Shown here one piece after another: positions 35,968 through 44,966 of a stretch of DNA of 64,000 nt. Both the position numbers and the translations under genes were made by a program. The number at the start of each line of letters is the position of its first letter. Positions within the stretch are counted from its first letter, which is position 1. The stretch covers positions 208,674-272,673 of the forward strand of contig NZ_VXKQ01000009.1 in assembly GCF_008711465.1 (NCBI RefSeq). The letters run 5' to 3'. The DNA comes from Francisella sp. SYW-9 (GTDB taxonomy: Bacteria > Pseudomonadota > Gammaproteobacteria > Francisellales > Francisellaceae). Under the pieces are notes generated by a model. It searched no databases and was not told where the DNA came from. It worked only from the letters and a program-made list of their open reading frames with translations.

Positions 35968-36888
35968 ATGATTGACTATAAATCCATCCAAGCACTAAAA
36001 GAGGTTATTGAGCTTCAAAGTTTTGAGCTTGCTGCAAATAAGCTATGTATTACTCAGTCAGCTGTATCTCAAAGAATAAAATCTCTCGAGATTAAATTTG
36101 GAGCTCCTGTATTGATAAGAGTGTTACCATATAAAGTTACAAAATTAGGACAAGATTTATTAAGCCACCTATCAAAAGTTGAATGGTTAGAGTCTAGCTT
36201 TTTAAAAGAAAAGCAAAGTACTAAAACTAATAATTTACATATCTCTATAGCAATAAATCAAGATAGCTTAGATACATGGTTTTTGGATGTTTTAAAGGCT
36301 GTAAAAATTCCTAGTATGGTAAAGTTTAATCTCAAAACATTCGATCAAGAAATGACACATAAACTGTTACAAAAAGGTGAAGTATTATCATGTATTAGCA
36401 CTATGGAAAAAACATTTCACGGTTGTTGTTTTGAGAAACTTGGTGAAGTCGATTATCTACTAGTTTGCTCTCCTGATTTTTATAATCAATACTTCAAAAA
36501 AGTTAAAAACAATTATAACTCCTGGATTGAAGCCCTAAAACAAGCATCTTCATTACTTTTTAACCAATATGATCAGCTAAATTTTCGATTTATGGATAAG
36601 TTTTATAACTTTCAAGCCAATATAGATAACTGTCATATTATCCCTTCAGTAAAAGGTTTTAAACAAATGTGTCTCCAGAGTAAAGGATATGCACTCTTAC
36701 CCAAACCAGACATCCTAAATGAAATTTCAAATAATGAGCTTATTATATTAGATTATAAGAATATCTGGAAAATGCCCTTATTCTGGCACTATTGGGATTT
36801 ACCAGATGATATATACCATAAAGTTATTACAGATATGATCTCAGCAGGTAAACAAAGGTTATTAGAAATAAGTAATTATCCTATCTAA
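35968..36888 (+). CDS. argP: LysR-family regulator ArgP/LysG
   Basis: 306 residues. The N-terminal HTH (IDYKSIQALKEVIE, FELAANKLCITQSAVSQRI) is nearly the ArgP consensus, including the LCITQSAVSQRIK recognition helix; the effector domain follows from about residue 90. ArgP/LysG senses intracellular lysine or arginine and activates the divergent exporter gene. The 89-base gap between the two, rich in ATTAAT repeats, must hold the operator. Good agreement of family and context. Confidence 0.85.
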   Translation: MIDYKSIQALKEVIELQSFELAANKLCITQSAVSQRIKSLEIKFGAPVLIRVLPYKVTKLGQDLLSHLSKVEWLESSFLKEKQSTKTNNLHISIAINQDSLDTWFLDVLKAVKIPSMVKFNLKTFDQEMTHKLLQKGEVLSCISTMEKTFHGCCFEKLGEVDYLLVCSPDFYNQYFKKVKNNYNSWIEALKQASSLLFNQYDQLNFRFMDKFYNFQANIDNCHIIPSVKGFKQMCLQSKGYALLPKPDILNEISNNELIILDYKNIWKMPLFWHYWDLPDDIYHKVITDMISAGKQRLLEISNYPI

Positions 36889-37008
36889 TATATAAATATA
36901 TCTTCTTAGAATCTAAGTATTTAGTCATTCTTTTATAGCATTTTTTTATGACAGAATGAAAATCTAATTAAATTTATCGAATATAGAGATACGAGAAAGG
37001 AAAAAATC

Positions 37009-37442
37009 ATGAAAAAACTTATAGTAATATTTTTAGATTTTATTTGCTAAACCTTACTTATGCAACAACAAACAGCTCAGCTCCTGAGATAAATGTAAAA
37101 GTAAGTAAACTAACGTACGAACTAGAGCTATACTATCAAAAAATGTACTCTAAAAAGCATGGCATGGAGCAAATATTTTCTACTATGATAATGGTGTCTT
37201 ATACATTAGAAGGTGGTAACTTTAAACAAAATATTTTTACAATTTATCATATATCTATGCCTTCTAATGACTGGGATAGTAAAGCAGCTTATCTAAAATT
37301 ATTATTTGACTCAAAAGATCATACTTTTATTCAAACAACAAAACTACAAACTGGCGAAAAAGTAAACTTTGAATTCGGTACATATAAAATTACAAAAAAT
37401 AATTATAAAGATCCTAAAAACATCAAATGGCAATCAAAATAA
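37009..37442 (+). pseudogene. Small secreted protein gene with frameshift in the signal peptide
   Basis: The only start with a good ribosome-binding site (AAAGGA) is the ATG at 37009, which reads MKKLIVIFLDFIC and then stops at TAA (37048-37050). The rest of the gene continues in another frame from about 37044 (LLNLTYATTNSSAPEI...) for 130 residues to 37442. Joined, the halves would make a normal signal peptide ending in TYA plus a mature protein with no recognised family. One base has been lost near 37035-37045, or this is a sequencing error in an AT run. A TTG at 37044 could start the second half but lacks a ribosome-binding site. Confidence 0.6.
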
Positions 37443-37461
37443 TTTCTAATCTAAGATAAGT

Positions 37462-38700
37462 TTAGACTAATCTTGGACTATTTCTTCTAAGTTTAAAAAT
37501 ACTTTTTTGCTTGTAAAGTATTTTATATCCTATAAACAAAGAGATAAAGGACAATACACATAAGATACTCACCATAAATCCAATAGATGGATTCATACTA
37601 GATGCAATAATGCTTACCAAGAAAATACCACTCATCTGCATAGATCCATAAAAAGCACTAGCTACGCCTTTCATATTATCAAATAAACTTAAAAGGTTTG
37701 CCACAGATATTGGTGTAACAATACCTGCTGCTAAGAAAAAGATAGCAAGAATAATAATCAAATCTATTAAACTTATCAGGTTTAAGAAATCCAATATAAC
37801 TAAAACGATTGATGAGCAAAACATCATAGATAAACCTAATAAAATAATACTTTCTTTTTCCATATACATAAGCAACAACATCGATGTCAAAAAACGTGAA
37901 AGAATTATCATCATTAATAACATTGTGGAAACTATCCCAAAGACTGCTGATGTTAAATGATAGTCATTAATCAATACAAAAGACCCAATCACATCAAAAC
38001 AAATTCCTCCTGAGAAACCTGTAATAATAAAAGTTAAATAAACCCAAAACATTCTGGTTTTTGCGATAGTTATGTAGTTTTTAGCTAAATGCTTAACATT
38101 CAAAGCATTAGGGTTTTTATCTTTATTTGTTTCGGGTAAAAGAAAAATTACCGAGATAATTAAAGTAATCGCAAAAATAAGCATAAAAACAAAGCTACTA
38201 TGCCAACCAAAATGGAACTGTAAAAAACCTCCTATAAGAGGAGAAATAGCTGGAGCAACTGCAAAAAAGATACTCATCCAAGCTACTGCTTTTAAGAAAC
38301 GCTCTTTTGTAAACGAGTCTTGTACAAGTGTTCTAGCTAATGTAATCAAAGCTCCAGCTCCGACCCCTTGTATAGCTCTACCTAAGATTAAAAATATAAT
38401 TGATTGTGACAAAATACAAAATATTGAACCACATGCAAATATTAGTCCTCCTGATAATATAAATGGTTTTCTACCATATTTATCAGATGCTGGACCATAA
38501 ATAAGCTGTGATAACGACATTGTAATAAAAAAACTTGATACCGTCATTCGAGCTAATGATGAGTTTGTGTCAAAATAATTTGTTATTGCAGGTAAAGATG
38601 GTGTAAACATTACAGCACCAAAAAAATATCCACATCCTAAAGCTATTGTAAATATAGTTAGCATCACAAAGCCTATAGGCTTTTTTCTAATTAGTTTCAT
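37462..38700 (-). CDS. Bcr/CflA-family MFS drug efflux transporter
   Basis: 12 membrane helices; motif A is YGPASDKYGRKPFIL and motif C-like GVGAGALITLARTLVQD follows, both typical of drug/H+ antiporters (Bcr/CflA, polar compounds such as bicyclomycin, chloramphenicol or sulfonamides). Start taken at the ATG at 38700 (412 residues), with AAAGG upstream; 14 further codons in frame lack support. It is divergent from a TetR-family gene, with two palindromic TTGA-type operators in the gap, so it is presumably repressed by that regulator and induced by a substrate. Confidence 0.82.
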   Translation of the reverse strand: MKLIRKKPIGFVMLTIFTIALGCGYFFGAVMFTPSLPAITNYFDTNSSLARMTVSSFFITMSLSQLIYGPASDKYGRKPFILSGGLIFACGSIFCILSQSIIFLILGRAIQGVGAGALITLARTLVQDSFTKERFLKAVAWMSIFFAVAPAISPLIGGFLQFHFGWHSSFVFMLIFAITLIISVIFLLPETNKDKNPNALNVKHLAKNYITIAKTRMFWVYLTFIITGFSGGICFDVIGSFVLINDYHLTSAVFGIVSTMLLMMIILSRFLTSMLLLMYMEKESIILLGLSMMFCSSIVLVILDFLNLISLIDLIIILAIFFLAAGIVTPISVANLLSLFDNMKGVASAFYGSMQMSGIFLVSIIASSMNPSIGFMVSILCVLSFISLFIGYKILYKQKSIFKLRRNSPRLV

Positions 38701-38725
38701 AAGGAAAACCTTTTTAAATAAACTT

Positions 38726-38773
38726 ATTGAACACTTGATCAATAATAATACAAAATTTTGATCGATCGTTCAA
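38726..38773. promoter_or_regulatory. Twin TetR-type operators
   Basis: TTGATCGATCGTTCAA (38758-38773) is a palindrome with one mismatched pair. A second, poorer version, TTGAACACTTGATCAA, lies at 38727-38742, 31 bases (three helical turns) away. Both lie in the divergent gap between the Bcr-type pump and the TetR gene. Confidence 0.65.
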
Positions 38774-38833
38774 TAGAAAAAGATATAAACTTTCTGATAT
38801 ACTTTTTATAGCTAAAAGTAAAAACTTAAATTT

Positions 38834-39427
38834 ATGGAATCCAAAGCTAAAACAAACAGTACTCTAAAAAAGATTATTAAGTCAGCTAAACATCTATTTC
38901 TTGAAAATGGTTTCAATGGTACATCTATTAGAGATATAGCTAAAAAAGCAAATGTCCAAAGTTCTCTAATTTATCACTACTTTTCAAATAAGGTTGAACT
39001 ATGGAAAACAGTTAAAGAGTCTTTAATAAATCCAGAAAGCTTTTCTTCTATAAATAACTGTATCAAACAAGATACTTTTGAAGGCTTTGTAGAAAAATTA
39101 GTCGAAGCAAGGTTTAACATTCATGCTAGTAATCCAGATATGCTAAAAATTTTAGATTGGCAACGCTTAGAAAAAAACTCTTCTTTGGCTGGTATTAAAA
39201 ATCAACAAAACTTTGCATCATTTGATCAGTTAGAAGAAAAAATTAAATATTTCCAAGAAACTGGGCAGTTATCAAAAGACTTCTCAGCCAAATATGTCAT
39301 TTTATTTATTTCAGCGGCAACAATAGCTCCATTTACACTTTCATATGAACTTGATAAAGATATCTTAGAAAAAAATGACTTTATTAAAACAACTACAACT
39401 TTACTACTAAAAGCTTTTAAAGAATAA
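38834..39427 (+). CDS. TetR-family transcriptional regulator
   Basis: 197 residues. The N-terminal HTH is clear (LFLENGFNGTSIRDIAKKANVQSSLIYHYFSNKVELW, within residues 18-55), followed by a helical ligand domain. It is divergent from the Bcr/CflA-type pump and very likely represses it by binding the two palindromes between them. The ligand domain looks like the AcrR/UidR type with C-terminal helices ILEKNDFIKTTTTLLLKAF. The effector is presumably a pump substrate. Confidence 0.82.
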   Translation: MESKAKTNSTLKKIIKSAKHLFLENGFNGTSIRDIAKKANVQSSLIYHYFSNKVELWKTVKESLINPESFSSINNCIKQDTFEGFVEKLVEARFNIHASNPDMLKILDWQRLEKNSSLAGIKNQQNFASFDQLEEKIKYFQETGQLSKDFSAKYVILFISAATIAPFTLSYELDKDILEKNDFIKTTTTLLLKAFKE

Positions 39428-39465
39428 TATTACTTAGGAAATATAAAAACTTACTAAGGCTTGTA

Positions 39466-40425
39466 ATGAAAAAGCAAACTCTCTTTGTATCATTTATTAT
39501 ACTATCCATTACTTTTGGTTATTCAAACAACCATTTTGGTAATAACTTAAAAGCATGTGGTATGACTTTCGAGCCTATAAATCTAGAAAATACTACAAAC
39601 TGGAAAAATAAAGGCATCACAAATGACTCACAGGGTAAACTAAAACCTACTCAAGATAGTATAAAATTTAGAACTACTAAGAAGGAATATACCATTACTC
39701 CTATAACTAGCAATATGGCTAAATTTTTACCTTTTATCGGTAAATGGATGATGGTAAATACCAAGGGATATCATAAAGAAGATTTACCTAAAGATATTGC
39801 TGCTGCTTGGGTATATTGGCGTGGCGAAAAAAACTTTATTGTTAATGGAGTATCTCAGCCTCATAACTATACTGTTGAACCTATAAATACTGTTTTTGTA
39901 TTAAATGGATTTACAAATGCTCAACAAGCTAATAATTATCTAATTAATATGGTTGCTAAACTTGGCTATTCGAATACAGATTCCATAAACCATAGTGGCG
40001 GTTATGGAGTGTATTTTAACAATAAACTATATTCTCAACTATCTGGAACACCTACAAATACCAATCAAAAGAATGTTCCTTTCACATTTGAAAAGGATTT
40101 TAATGAATATGCAGATCATTTTAGACTTATGGGTCCATATGTAGAGGAAAAAGATAATACAAAAACATTTATCTATGCAATATCAATATCTCGAGAGTCT
40201 CTATGGTTTAAAGGAGATAACATAAATTGTGGCAACTTATATATGTCTTTTAATGAAGCTAAAAATGAACTGATCAAAAGTGTAATAAATAAATTACCAA
40301 AAGTTAAAATATATTCTGCTTCCTTGGATAACTATATAAAAGCGGGTAATACAAAAAACACATCAGATACTGGTGATCATGTTCAAAGTAAAAGTTTTGT
40401 CAGTGTTTTGACTGTTAATAAATAA
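39466..40425 (+). CDS. Secreted protein of unknown function (319 aa)
   Basis: A signal peptide (MKKQTLFVSFIILSITFGYS) precedes about 300 residues of unrecognised, mainly beta and polar sequence with four Cys residues at low density (ACGMTF; NCGNLY). It includes the stretch IAAAWVYWRGEKNFIVNGV and several Asn-rich loops. It follows the TetR gene by 38 bases on the same strand, with no clear ribosome-binding site, and is convergent with a small unknown gene. No family recognised; a periplasmic or exported role is inferred only from the signal peptide. Confidence 0.6.
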   Translation: MKKQTLFVSFIILSITFGYSNNHFGNNLKACGMTFEPINLENTTNWKNKGITNDSQGKLKPTQDSIKFRTTKKEYTITPITSNMAKFLPFIGKWMMVNTKGYHKEDLPKDIAAAWVYWRGEKNFIVNGVSQPHNYTVEPINTVFVLNGFTNAQQANNYLINMVAKLGYSNTDSINHSGGYGVYFNNKLYSQLSGTPTNTNQKNVPFTFEKDFNEYADHFRLMGPYVEEKDNTKTFIYAISISRESLWFKGDNINCGNLYMSFNEAKNELIKSVINKLPKVKIYSASLDNYIKAGNTKNTSDTGDHVQSKSFVSVLTVNK

Positions 40426-40438
40426 AAATATTAGAAAA

Positions 40439-40816
40439 CTATACTTTTATCACTCTTAGCCTTACTCTATATTCAGAAGCATTATATATAGAGTCAAAAA
40501 TATCCTCCGATGTCATATCTGCTCGAATCTTTACTATAAAACATAAGTCCCTCGATCTTTTATTAAATTTATGCAAAATACTAACTTTACTATTAACTTC
40601 TAATAACCTTATTTCATATCCTAATTTAAGCTCTAAATCCTGCCAAAGATCTTTGACTGATTTTTTTATATTATCATTATAAATTTTATTAATAACATGA
40701 CTAAGGTTAACTTCTTGTATTAAAGAATCTCCATATTCTGCTTTATAATGAGTTTTTATTATTGATAGCAATCTCTTTACTTTATGGTCCTCTTGAATCA
40801 CACAATATCTACGCAT
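40439..40816 (-). CDS. Unknown small protein (125 aa) divergent from S24 repressor
   Basis: 125 residues, mixed helix/strand, strongly basic at both ends (MRRYCVIQEDHKVKRLL; EYRVRLRVIKV), with GAGGAG as ribosome-binding site. I do not recognise it. Its promoter must lie in the same 246-base gap as that of the S24-type repressor gene, which contains repeated TTCAC motifs, so it may be controlled by that repressor. A phage-derived accessory gene or a toxin/antitoxin partner are possibilities without direct support. Confidence 0.5.
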   Translation of the reverse strand: MRRYCVIQEDHKVKRLLSIIKTHYKAEYGDSLIQEVNLSHVINKIYNDNIKKSVKDLWQDLELKLGYEIRLLEVNSKVSILHKFNKRSRDLCFIVKIRADMTSEDIFDSIYNASEYRVRLRVIKV

Positions 40817-41062
40817 AAGTAACTCCTCTTTTTATAAATAAATTTTTTTAAACTTAGAAAACAAATTTAATCAAAAATTCTCTTATATAGCTTAAATTCA
40901 CTTTCACTTTCTTATTTAGTGCCTTATTTTTTCACCTTACATTTAAAATATATCATATTTTTTACCAAAGTGAAGGTTAATTGCACTTTTTTATTATTGC
41001 ATTATTGATTGATTCAATTGATAGTCATATAATTATATAAAACCCAAAATCCGTTATTGTTT
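40817..41062. promoter_or_regulatory. Divergent control region with repeated TTCAC motifs
   Basis: TTCAC occurs at 40898 and 40903 (within TTCACTTTCACTT), TTCACCTTAC at 40931, and the inverse AAAGTGAAGGT at 40967-40977. Repeated short motifs in both orientations in a gap next to a CI-like repressor gene are typical of multi-operator control. No promoter hexamers stand out in this AT-rich stretch. Confidence 0.35.
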
Positions 41063-41695
41063 ATGTTTAAATATTCAAAAGATCTAAAACCAACTCTTAA
41101 AAAGATAGGTATGAAGCAAAAAGAATTAGCTGAAATCCTTGGTAAAAGTGAAAGAACTATTAAACATTGGGTAGCTGGAGTTAATTCACCAGCTTATGAT
41201 ACTCACTTAGAAGTAATGAAAATATTGGGTATAGACGAGTCAGATACAGATAATATGTCTATTAGAGTACCTGTATTATCATATGTTCAAGCTGGCGAAT
41301 TTACGGAATCATCTTATGAAGTAGACCCTATAAGATACCTCAACTTACCAGTAAATATGATACCTAAAAATGGCTTTTTATTAGAAGTCAAAGGTAATAG
41401 TATGCATTATGACTATAATGATAAACAAAAGCTTGATAAAAAATATGCTAAATATTCCCTAGATGAAGGAGAAACTATTATTGTTGATCCTAACGATATA
41501 AATATTATGAATTTAGTTGGAAAAGTTGTCGTAGCTAAAAACTCAGATGGAGCTACAGTTAAGCTAGTTTATATAGAAGATGGAAAACTATGCTTGATGC
41601 CTCTTAATTCAGATTTTCAAAATAATGATGAAATAAAACAACCATCTGAAGCTGAGATTATTGGTAGAGTTGTTAATGTATTTAGAAACTTCTAG
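41063..41695 (+). CDS. S24 (CI/LexA-like) transcriptional repressor
   Basis: 210 residues from the ATG at 41063. N-terminal HTH of the Cro/CI type (MKQKELAEILGKSERTIKHW), then a self-cleaving S24 peptidase domain: Ala-Gly cleavage bond in SYVQAGEF (residues 77-78), catalytic S113 in VKGNSMHYDY and K167 in ATVKLVYI. A repressor inactivated by RecA-stimulated autocleavage is the family mechanism. No other phage genes are near, so it may be a stranded prophage repressor or a stress regulator of the divergent 125-aa gene. No ribosome-binding site is visible; the message may be leaderless. Confidence 0.8.
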   Translation: MFKYSKDLKPTLKKIGMKQKELAEILGKSERTIKHWVAGVNSPAYDTHLEVMKILGIDESDTDNMSIRVPVLSYVQAGEFTESSYEVDPIRYLNLPVNMIPKNGFLLEVKGNSMHYDYNDKQKLDKKYAKYSLDEGETIIVDPNDINIMNLVGKVVVAKNSDGATVKLVYIEDGKLCLMPLNSDFQNNDEIKQPSEAEIIGRVVNVFRNF

Positions 41696-41698
41696 CTA

Positions 41699-42703
41699 TT
41701 AAATATTCCTAGCTAAAACTATAAGTGTTAAGCCTAATATATATGTTATAAACATCAATACTATCAGCTTATTTGTACCTTTAGGAGCTTTAGCAAACTC
41801 TTTCCAAATAAACACTCCCCAGAACGCTGCTATCATAGTAGCTCCTTGCCCTAAGCCATAAGAAATCGAAGGTCCAGCAATACCTGAAGCTATAAAATTC
41901 AAACAAGATCCTACACCCCAAATTACACCACCTAAAATACCTATGATATGCAACCAAGGAGTTCCTTGTGAGAAATAATCTTTAAACTTAAGTTTCTTAC
42001 CTGAAATAGGAAATTTAATCATCCAGCCATTGATAACAAAGTTTGATATAAAAATTCCTAATGCAAATATAAAGCTAGCAGTATAAGGCGTCATCAAGCC
42101 AGCTTGAGGAGTTACGAAATTACTAGATATTGACTTAATAACCAAAGGATAGAAAAAGCCCATTAAAATACCGGATATTATCGAAACTATAAATCCTTTT
42201 AGCATATTTTTGTTTTTATTATCAGAAATACGCTTATATATAACAGCATCTATTATTATTGCAGCAAGCACACTTAAGACACCTAAAAATAACACCACAG
42301 GTTGGCCTAAAGGAGTTGCTATATAGTTTGTAATAACACCAATAACCAAAGCTAAACCGATAGCTAATGGAAATGCAACAGACATTCCAGCTATATCAAT
42401 TGCTGCAACAAGAAGAATATTAGCTAAATTAAAAACTACTCCTCCCATAAATGCATAGAAAAAGCTCGCAGGTGATGCTTGAGATATATCACTAAAGAAA
42501 GATCTACCTTCTGAACCAAAACTTCCCATTGTTATAGCTAATATAAAAGAGATTATCAAGATTCCTAATGCATAATCCCAATAATACTGTTGAAACGGCC
42601 ATTCTTTTGTCGAAAGTTTTTGTGTATTTGCCCATGATCCCCAGCATAGCATCGTCACTATACAAAAAAATACTGCAACACCATATGAGTGTAATATAAC
42701 CAT
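41699..42703 (-). CDS. Sugar/nucleoside permease of the GRP/ureide-permease type
   Basis: 334 residues, ten membrane helices, starting with YGVAVFFCIVTMLCWGSWANTQKL, a signature of the glucose/ribose porter and ureide-permease branch of the drug/metabolite superfamily; a charged central loop lies near residue 160. It is 16 bases downstream of ribokinase on the same strand with its own GGAG, so the likely substrate is ribose or a nucleoside. It is convergent with the S24 repressor, 3 bases apart. Confidence 0.75.
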   Translation of the reverse strand: MVILHSYGVAVFFCIVTMLCWGSWANTQKLSTKEWPFQQYYWDYALGILIISFILAITMGSFGSEGRSFFSDISQASPASFFYAFMGGVVFNLANILLVAAIDIAGMSVAFPLAIGLALVIGVITNYIATPLGQPVVLFLGVLSVLAAIIIDAVIYKRISDNKNKNMLKGFIVSIISGILMGFFYPLVIKSISSNFVTPQAGLMTPYTASFIFALGIFISNFVINGWMIKFPISGKKLKFKDYFSQGTPWLHIIGILGGVIWGVGSCLNFIASGIAGPSISYGLGQGATMIAAFWGVFIWKEFAKAPKGTNKLIVLMFITYILGLTLIVLARNI

Positions 42704-42719
42704 TTTAAATCTCCACTTA

Positions 42720-43640
42720 TTATATTTTTTGTTCTAAATATGTATTTAATTTTTCTAAAGTTGGTGCTGAGTTTTCTGCTCCTGCTACAGTTACAGCTAG
42801 TGCTGAAGCTATATTTGCTATTTCTATAGATTTTTCTATAGAGAAGTCTTTATCTAAACAAAAAGCGAGCACTCCATTAAAAGTGTCTCCTGCTGCAGTT
42901 GTATCAACCACATCTACTTTTTTAGTAGCAAAAAGTTTTTGTTCTTGTGCATTATCCTTTGATAGTAAAGCACCTTTTTCACCTAAGGTTATAATTACAG
43001 TTTTTACACCTTTCTTATGTAGCTCTTTTGCTGCTTGTTTAGCAGTTTCAATATCTCTAACCTCTACACCCGAAAGAATAGAAGCTTCTGTTTCATTAGG
43101 AGTTAATATATCAACCTTTTGTAATAAATCTTCTGGTAACTCTCTAGCAGGAGCTGGATTTAATATAAAAGTTTGCTTATCAATTAAGTTACTTGCTAAA
43201 TACTGAATTGTTTCTAATGGTGTTTCTAACTGTGTTAATACAACTTTTGAAGACTGTATTTTGTGGATATATTTATCTATTACCTTGTCACCTAATTTAG
43301 CATTAGCACCCATTACAACATTGATAATATTTTGACCCATCTTATCTACAGAAATAAATGCCAATCCAGTATTACTATTATGATCTTGATTAATTGTTGA
43401 TGTATCAAAACCAACTTTTTTATAGAACTCTAAAAGCCTATCACCAAAACTATCTTTACCAAGATTAGTTATAAAGCTTATATTTTTTCCTAGTCTTCTT
43501 GCCGCTACAGCTTGATTTGCCCCCTTACCACCACAAAACTCTTCATAATCTTGACTTATAATTGTTTGACCTGGTTGGGCAAGCTTATCAACTTTTACAA
43601 CAAGATCTCTATTAGCACTTCCTATTATCGATATTGACAT
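42720..43640 (-). CDS. rbsK: Ribokinase
   Basis: Phosphorylates D-ribose to ribose 5-phosphate. 306 residues of the PfkB family: N-terminal signature GGKGANQAVAARRLG (residues 37-51), NPAPAR, TPNETEA, and the C-terminal PfkB signature DTTAAGDTFNGVLAF with catalytic Asp. The glycine pair and NGN-type start (SANRDLVVKVD) are ribokinase-like rather than fructokinase. First gene of a two-gene operon with the permease at 41699. Confidence 0.88.
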   Translation of the reverse strand: MSISIIGSANRDLVVKVDKLAQPGQTIISQDYEEFCGGKGANQAVAARRLGKNISFITNLGKDSFGDRLLEFYKKVGFDTSTINQDHNSNTGLAFISVDKMGQNIINVVMGANAKLGDKVIDKYIHKIQSSKVVLTQLETPLETIQYLASNLIDKQTFILNPAPARELPEDLLQKVDILTPNETEASILSGVEVRDIETAKQAAKELHKKGVKTVIITLGEKGALLSKDNAQEQKLFATKKVDVVDTTAAGDTFNGVLAFCLDKDFSIEKSIEIANIASALAVTVAGAENSAPTLEKLNTYLEQKI

Positions 43641-43799
43641 ATTTTTTAAGTTGTTCTTATTAATTAATTTATTATAAACTTTTAATTAAAAATTATTCTA
43701 TAGATAGATAATAAAATTTAATTTTTTTTCTTATTAAGATGCTAAACTAAAAATACATATAATTTTTTATATGACATAATCGTAAGGAGCATTTATTAG

Positions 43800-43961
43800 A
43801 AAATAGTTACAGGAGCTATATGGCAACACTGTAATGACTCAACATCAAAAAATGGATTTAACTTCTATGTTAGTGTTTCAGATGGTAAACAAACGATAGG
43901 AGCATTATCTCCAAGCTCTTCAACTTATCATGATATACCCGGACGTGCTAGTCCAGCTTAA
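43800..43961 (+). pseudogene. Fragment of a lost coding sequence
   Basis: A 53-codon stretch reads KIVTGAIWQHCNDSTSKNGF followed by NFYVSVSDGKQTIGALSPSSS and ends at TAA, with a protein-like composition. The codon before it is TAG, and a TAAGGAG ribosome-binding site lies 13 bases further upstream, so the original start seems to have been lost. I do not recognise the family. The rest of the 434-base gap (43641-44074) between ribokinase and the T6SS operon end holds nothing else I can support. Confidence 0.35.
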
Positions 43962-44074
43962 GTGTTACCCTATAATTATATCCAGTAACATAAGTTTTTA
44001 ACCAGGTTTTATGTACAAAAATAGTTTTTTATCGTAGCATATAAATTTAATACTACCATTCATTGCTATCTCGA

Positions 44075-44758
44075 TTAATCTTTAAATAAATCCATCCCAA
44101 TGTTATAAAGAAAATCTGGCTGTGTATTTACATAACTTGGATTTGCTTCTTTTTTCAAAGTAATTTCATTCATATGTTTATTTTTAGTCAAAGTAACCAA
44201 ATCAAAATAGCTTGTGAGAATAACTGTTTTTTCTGGATTCTTTTCTAATATACAATCTCTAAGCTTCATATCTATACCAAATTTTCTCGCATGACAAGCT
44301 ATTAATGTACAATCAATCTGAGAAAATCCTTCTGTTATATGTGATATTATTTCTCCTAAAATACGATATTCAAATAGTACTATTGTATTTGAAAAATATG
44401 TATCATTATGCCCATGAATAGCAACCACAATTTTAATTGATTTACCTGTTATTCTTTCTTGAATAAAATCTTTTATCTGATTTATCACTCCAACATCAAT
44501 CGGATTTGGTTTAGCATTTTTGTAATTAAAAAAAGGGAATTGACAGTTAATACCAATATATCTCTGTCCCCCATAGGTCAACAATGTATTGATTATCTCC
44601 CCATTAAATCCTCCTAAAACTTTTTCTTCTGATTTTTTAATCTTTCTAATATCTCCTTCAACTATGTTAATAAGCTGCTCTTCACTCTTATTATATAGAT
44701 TAACAAATGGGCTATTTACATCCACAGCAAACTCAAAATAAACTCCCCCAAAATTCAT
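44075..44758 (-). CDS. Candidate T6SS cargo with clan CD (caspase-fold-like) His/Cys motif
   Basis: 227 residues from the ATG at 44758 (GGAG nine bases upstream). A hydrophobic strand ending in H115-G-H (KIVVAIHGHND) is followed about 35 residues later by a second strand ending in A-C155 (CTLIACHARKFG). That spacing and pattern, strand-HG then strand-AC, is the hallmark of clan CD cysteine peptidases (clostripain, gingipain, caspase, separase). Other parts are unfamiliar and there is no signal peptide. It is the last gene of the T6SS operon, the common place for effectors, downstream of the PAAR-like gene. The peptidase call is inference from motifs only. Confidence 0.5.
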   Translation of the reverse strand: MNFGGVYFEFAVDVNSPFVNLYNKSEEQLINIVEGDIRKIKKSEEKVLGGFNGEIINTLLTYGGQRYIGINCQFPFFNYKNAKPNPIDVGVINQIKDFIQERITGKSIKIVVAIHGHNDTYFSNTIVLFEYRILGEIISHITEGFSQIDCTLIACHARKFGIDMKLRDCILEKNPEKTVILTSYFDLVTLTKNKHMNEITLKKEANPSYVNTQPDFLYNIGMDLFKD

Positions 44759-44826
44759 TTTATACATCTCCTTTTTTGTCTTAACTTAACTGTACTTAGT
44801 GACTAGTATTGCTTATCCACTGTAGG

Positions 44827-44910
44827 TCAATACCTAGTATATTTTTTCAAAGAGTGTTTATTATGGCCAGGAACATCTAAATCATACAATCCGATAGAGA
44901 CCTTTGTCAT
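44827..44910 (-). pseudogene. Second fragment of a broken small gene in the T6SS operon
   Basis: Protein-like reading (LITASLTQESIDMTKVSIG then LYDLDVPGHNKHSLKKY) in a frame shifted from the upstream fragment 44967-45125. An internal ATG at 44910 has GAGAG before it and gives 27 residues, so it might also be a tiny gene. I read both pieces as parts of one decayed gene between PAAR and the terminal cargo gene. Confidence 0.35.
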
Positions 44911-44966
44911 GTCAATACTCTCTTGAGTTAAACTAGCAGTAATTAGATGCTTATAACTTTAATGTT

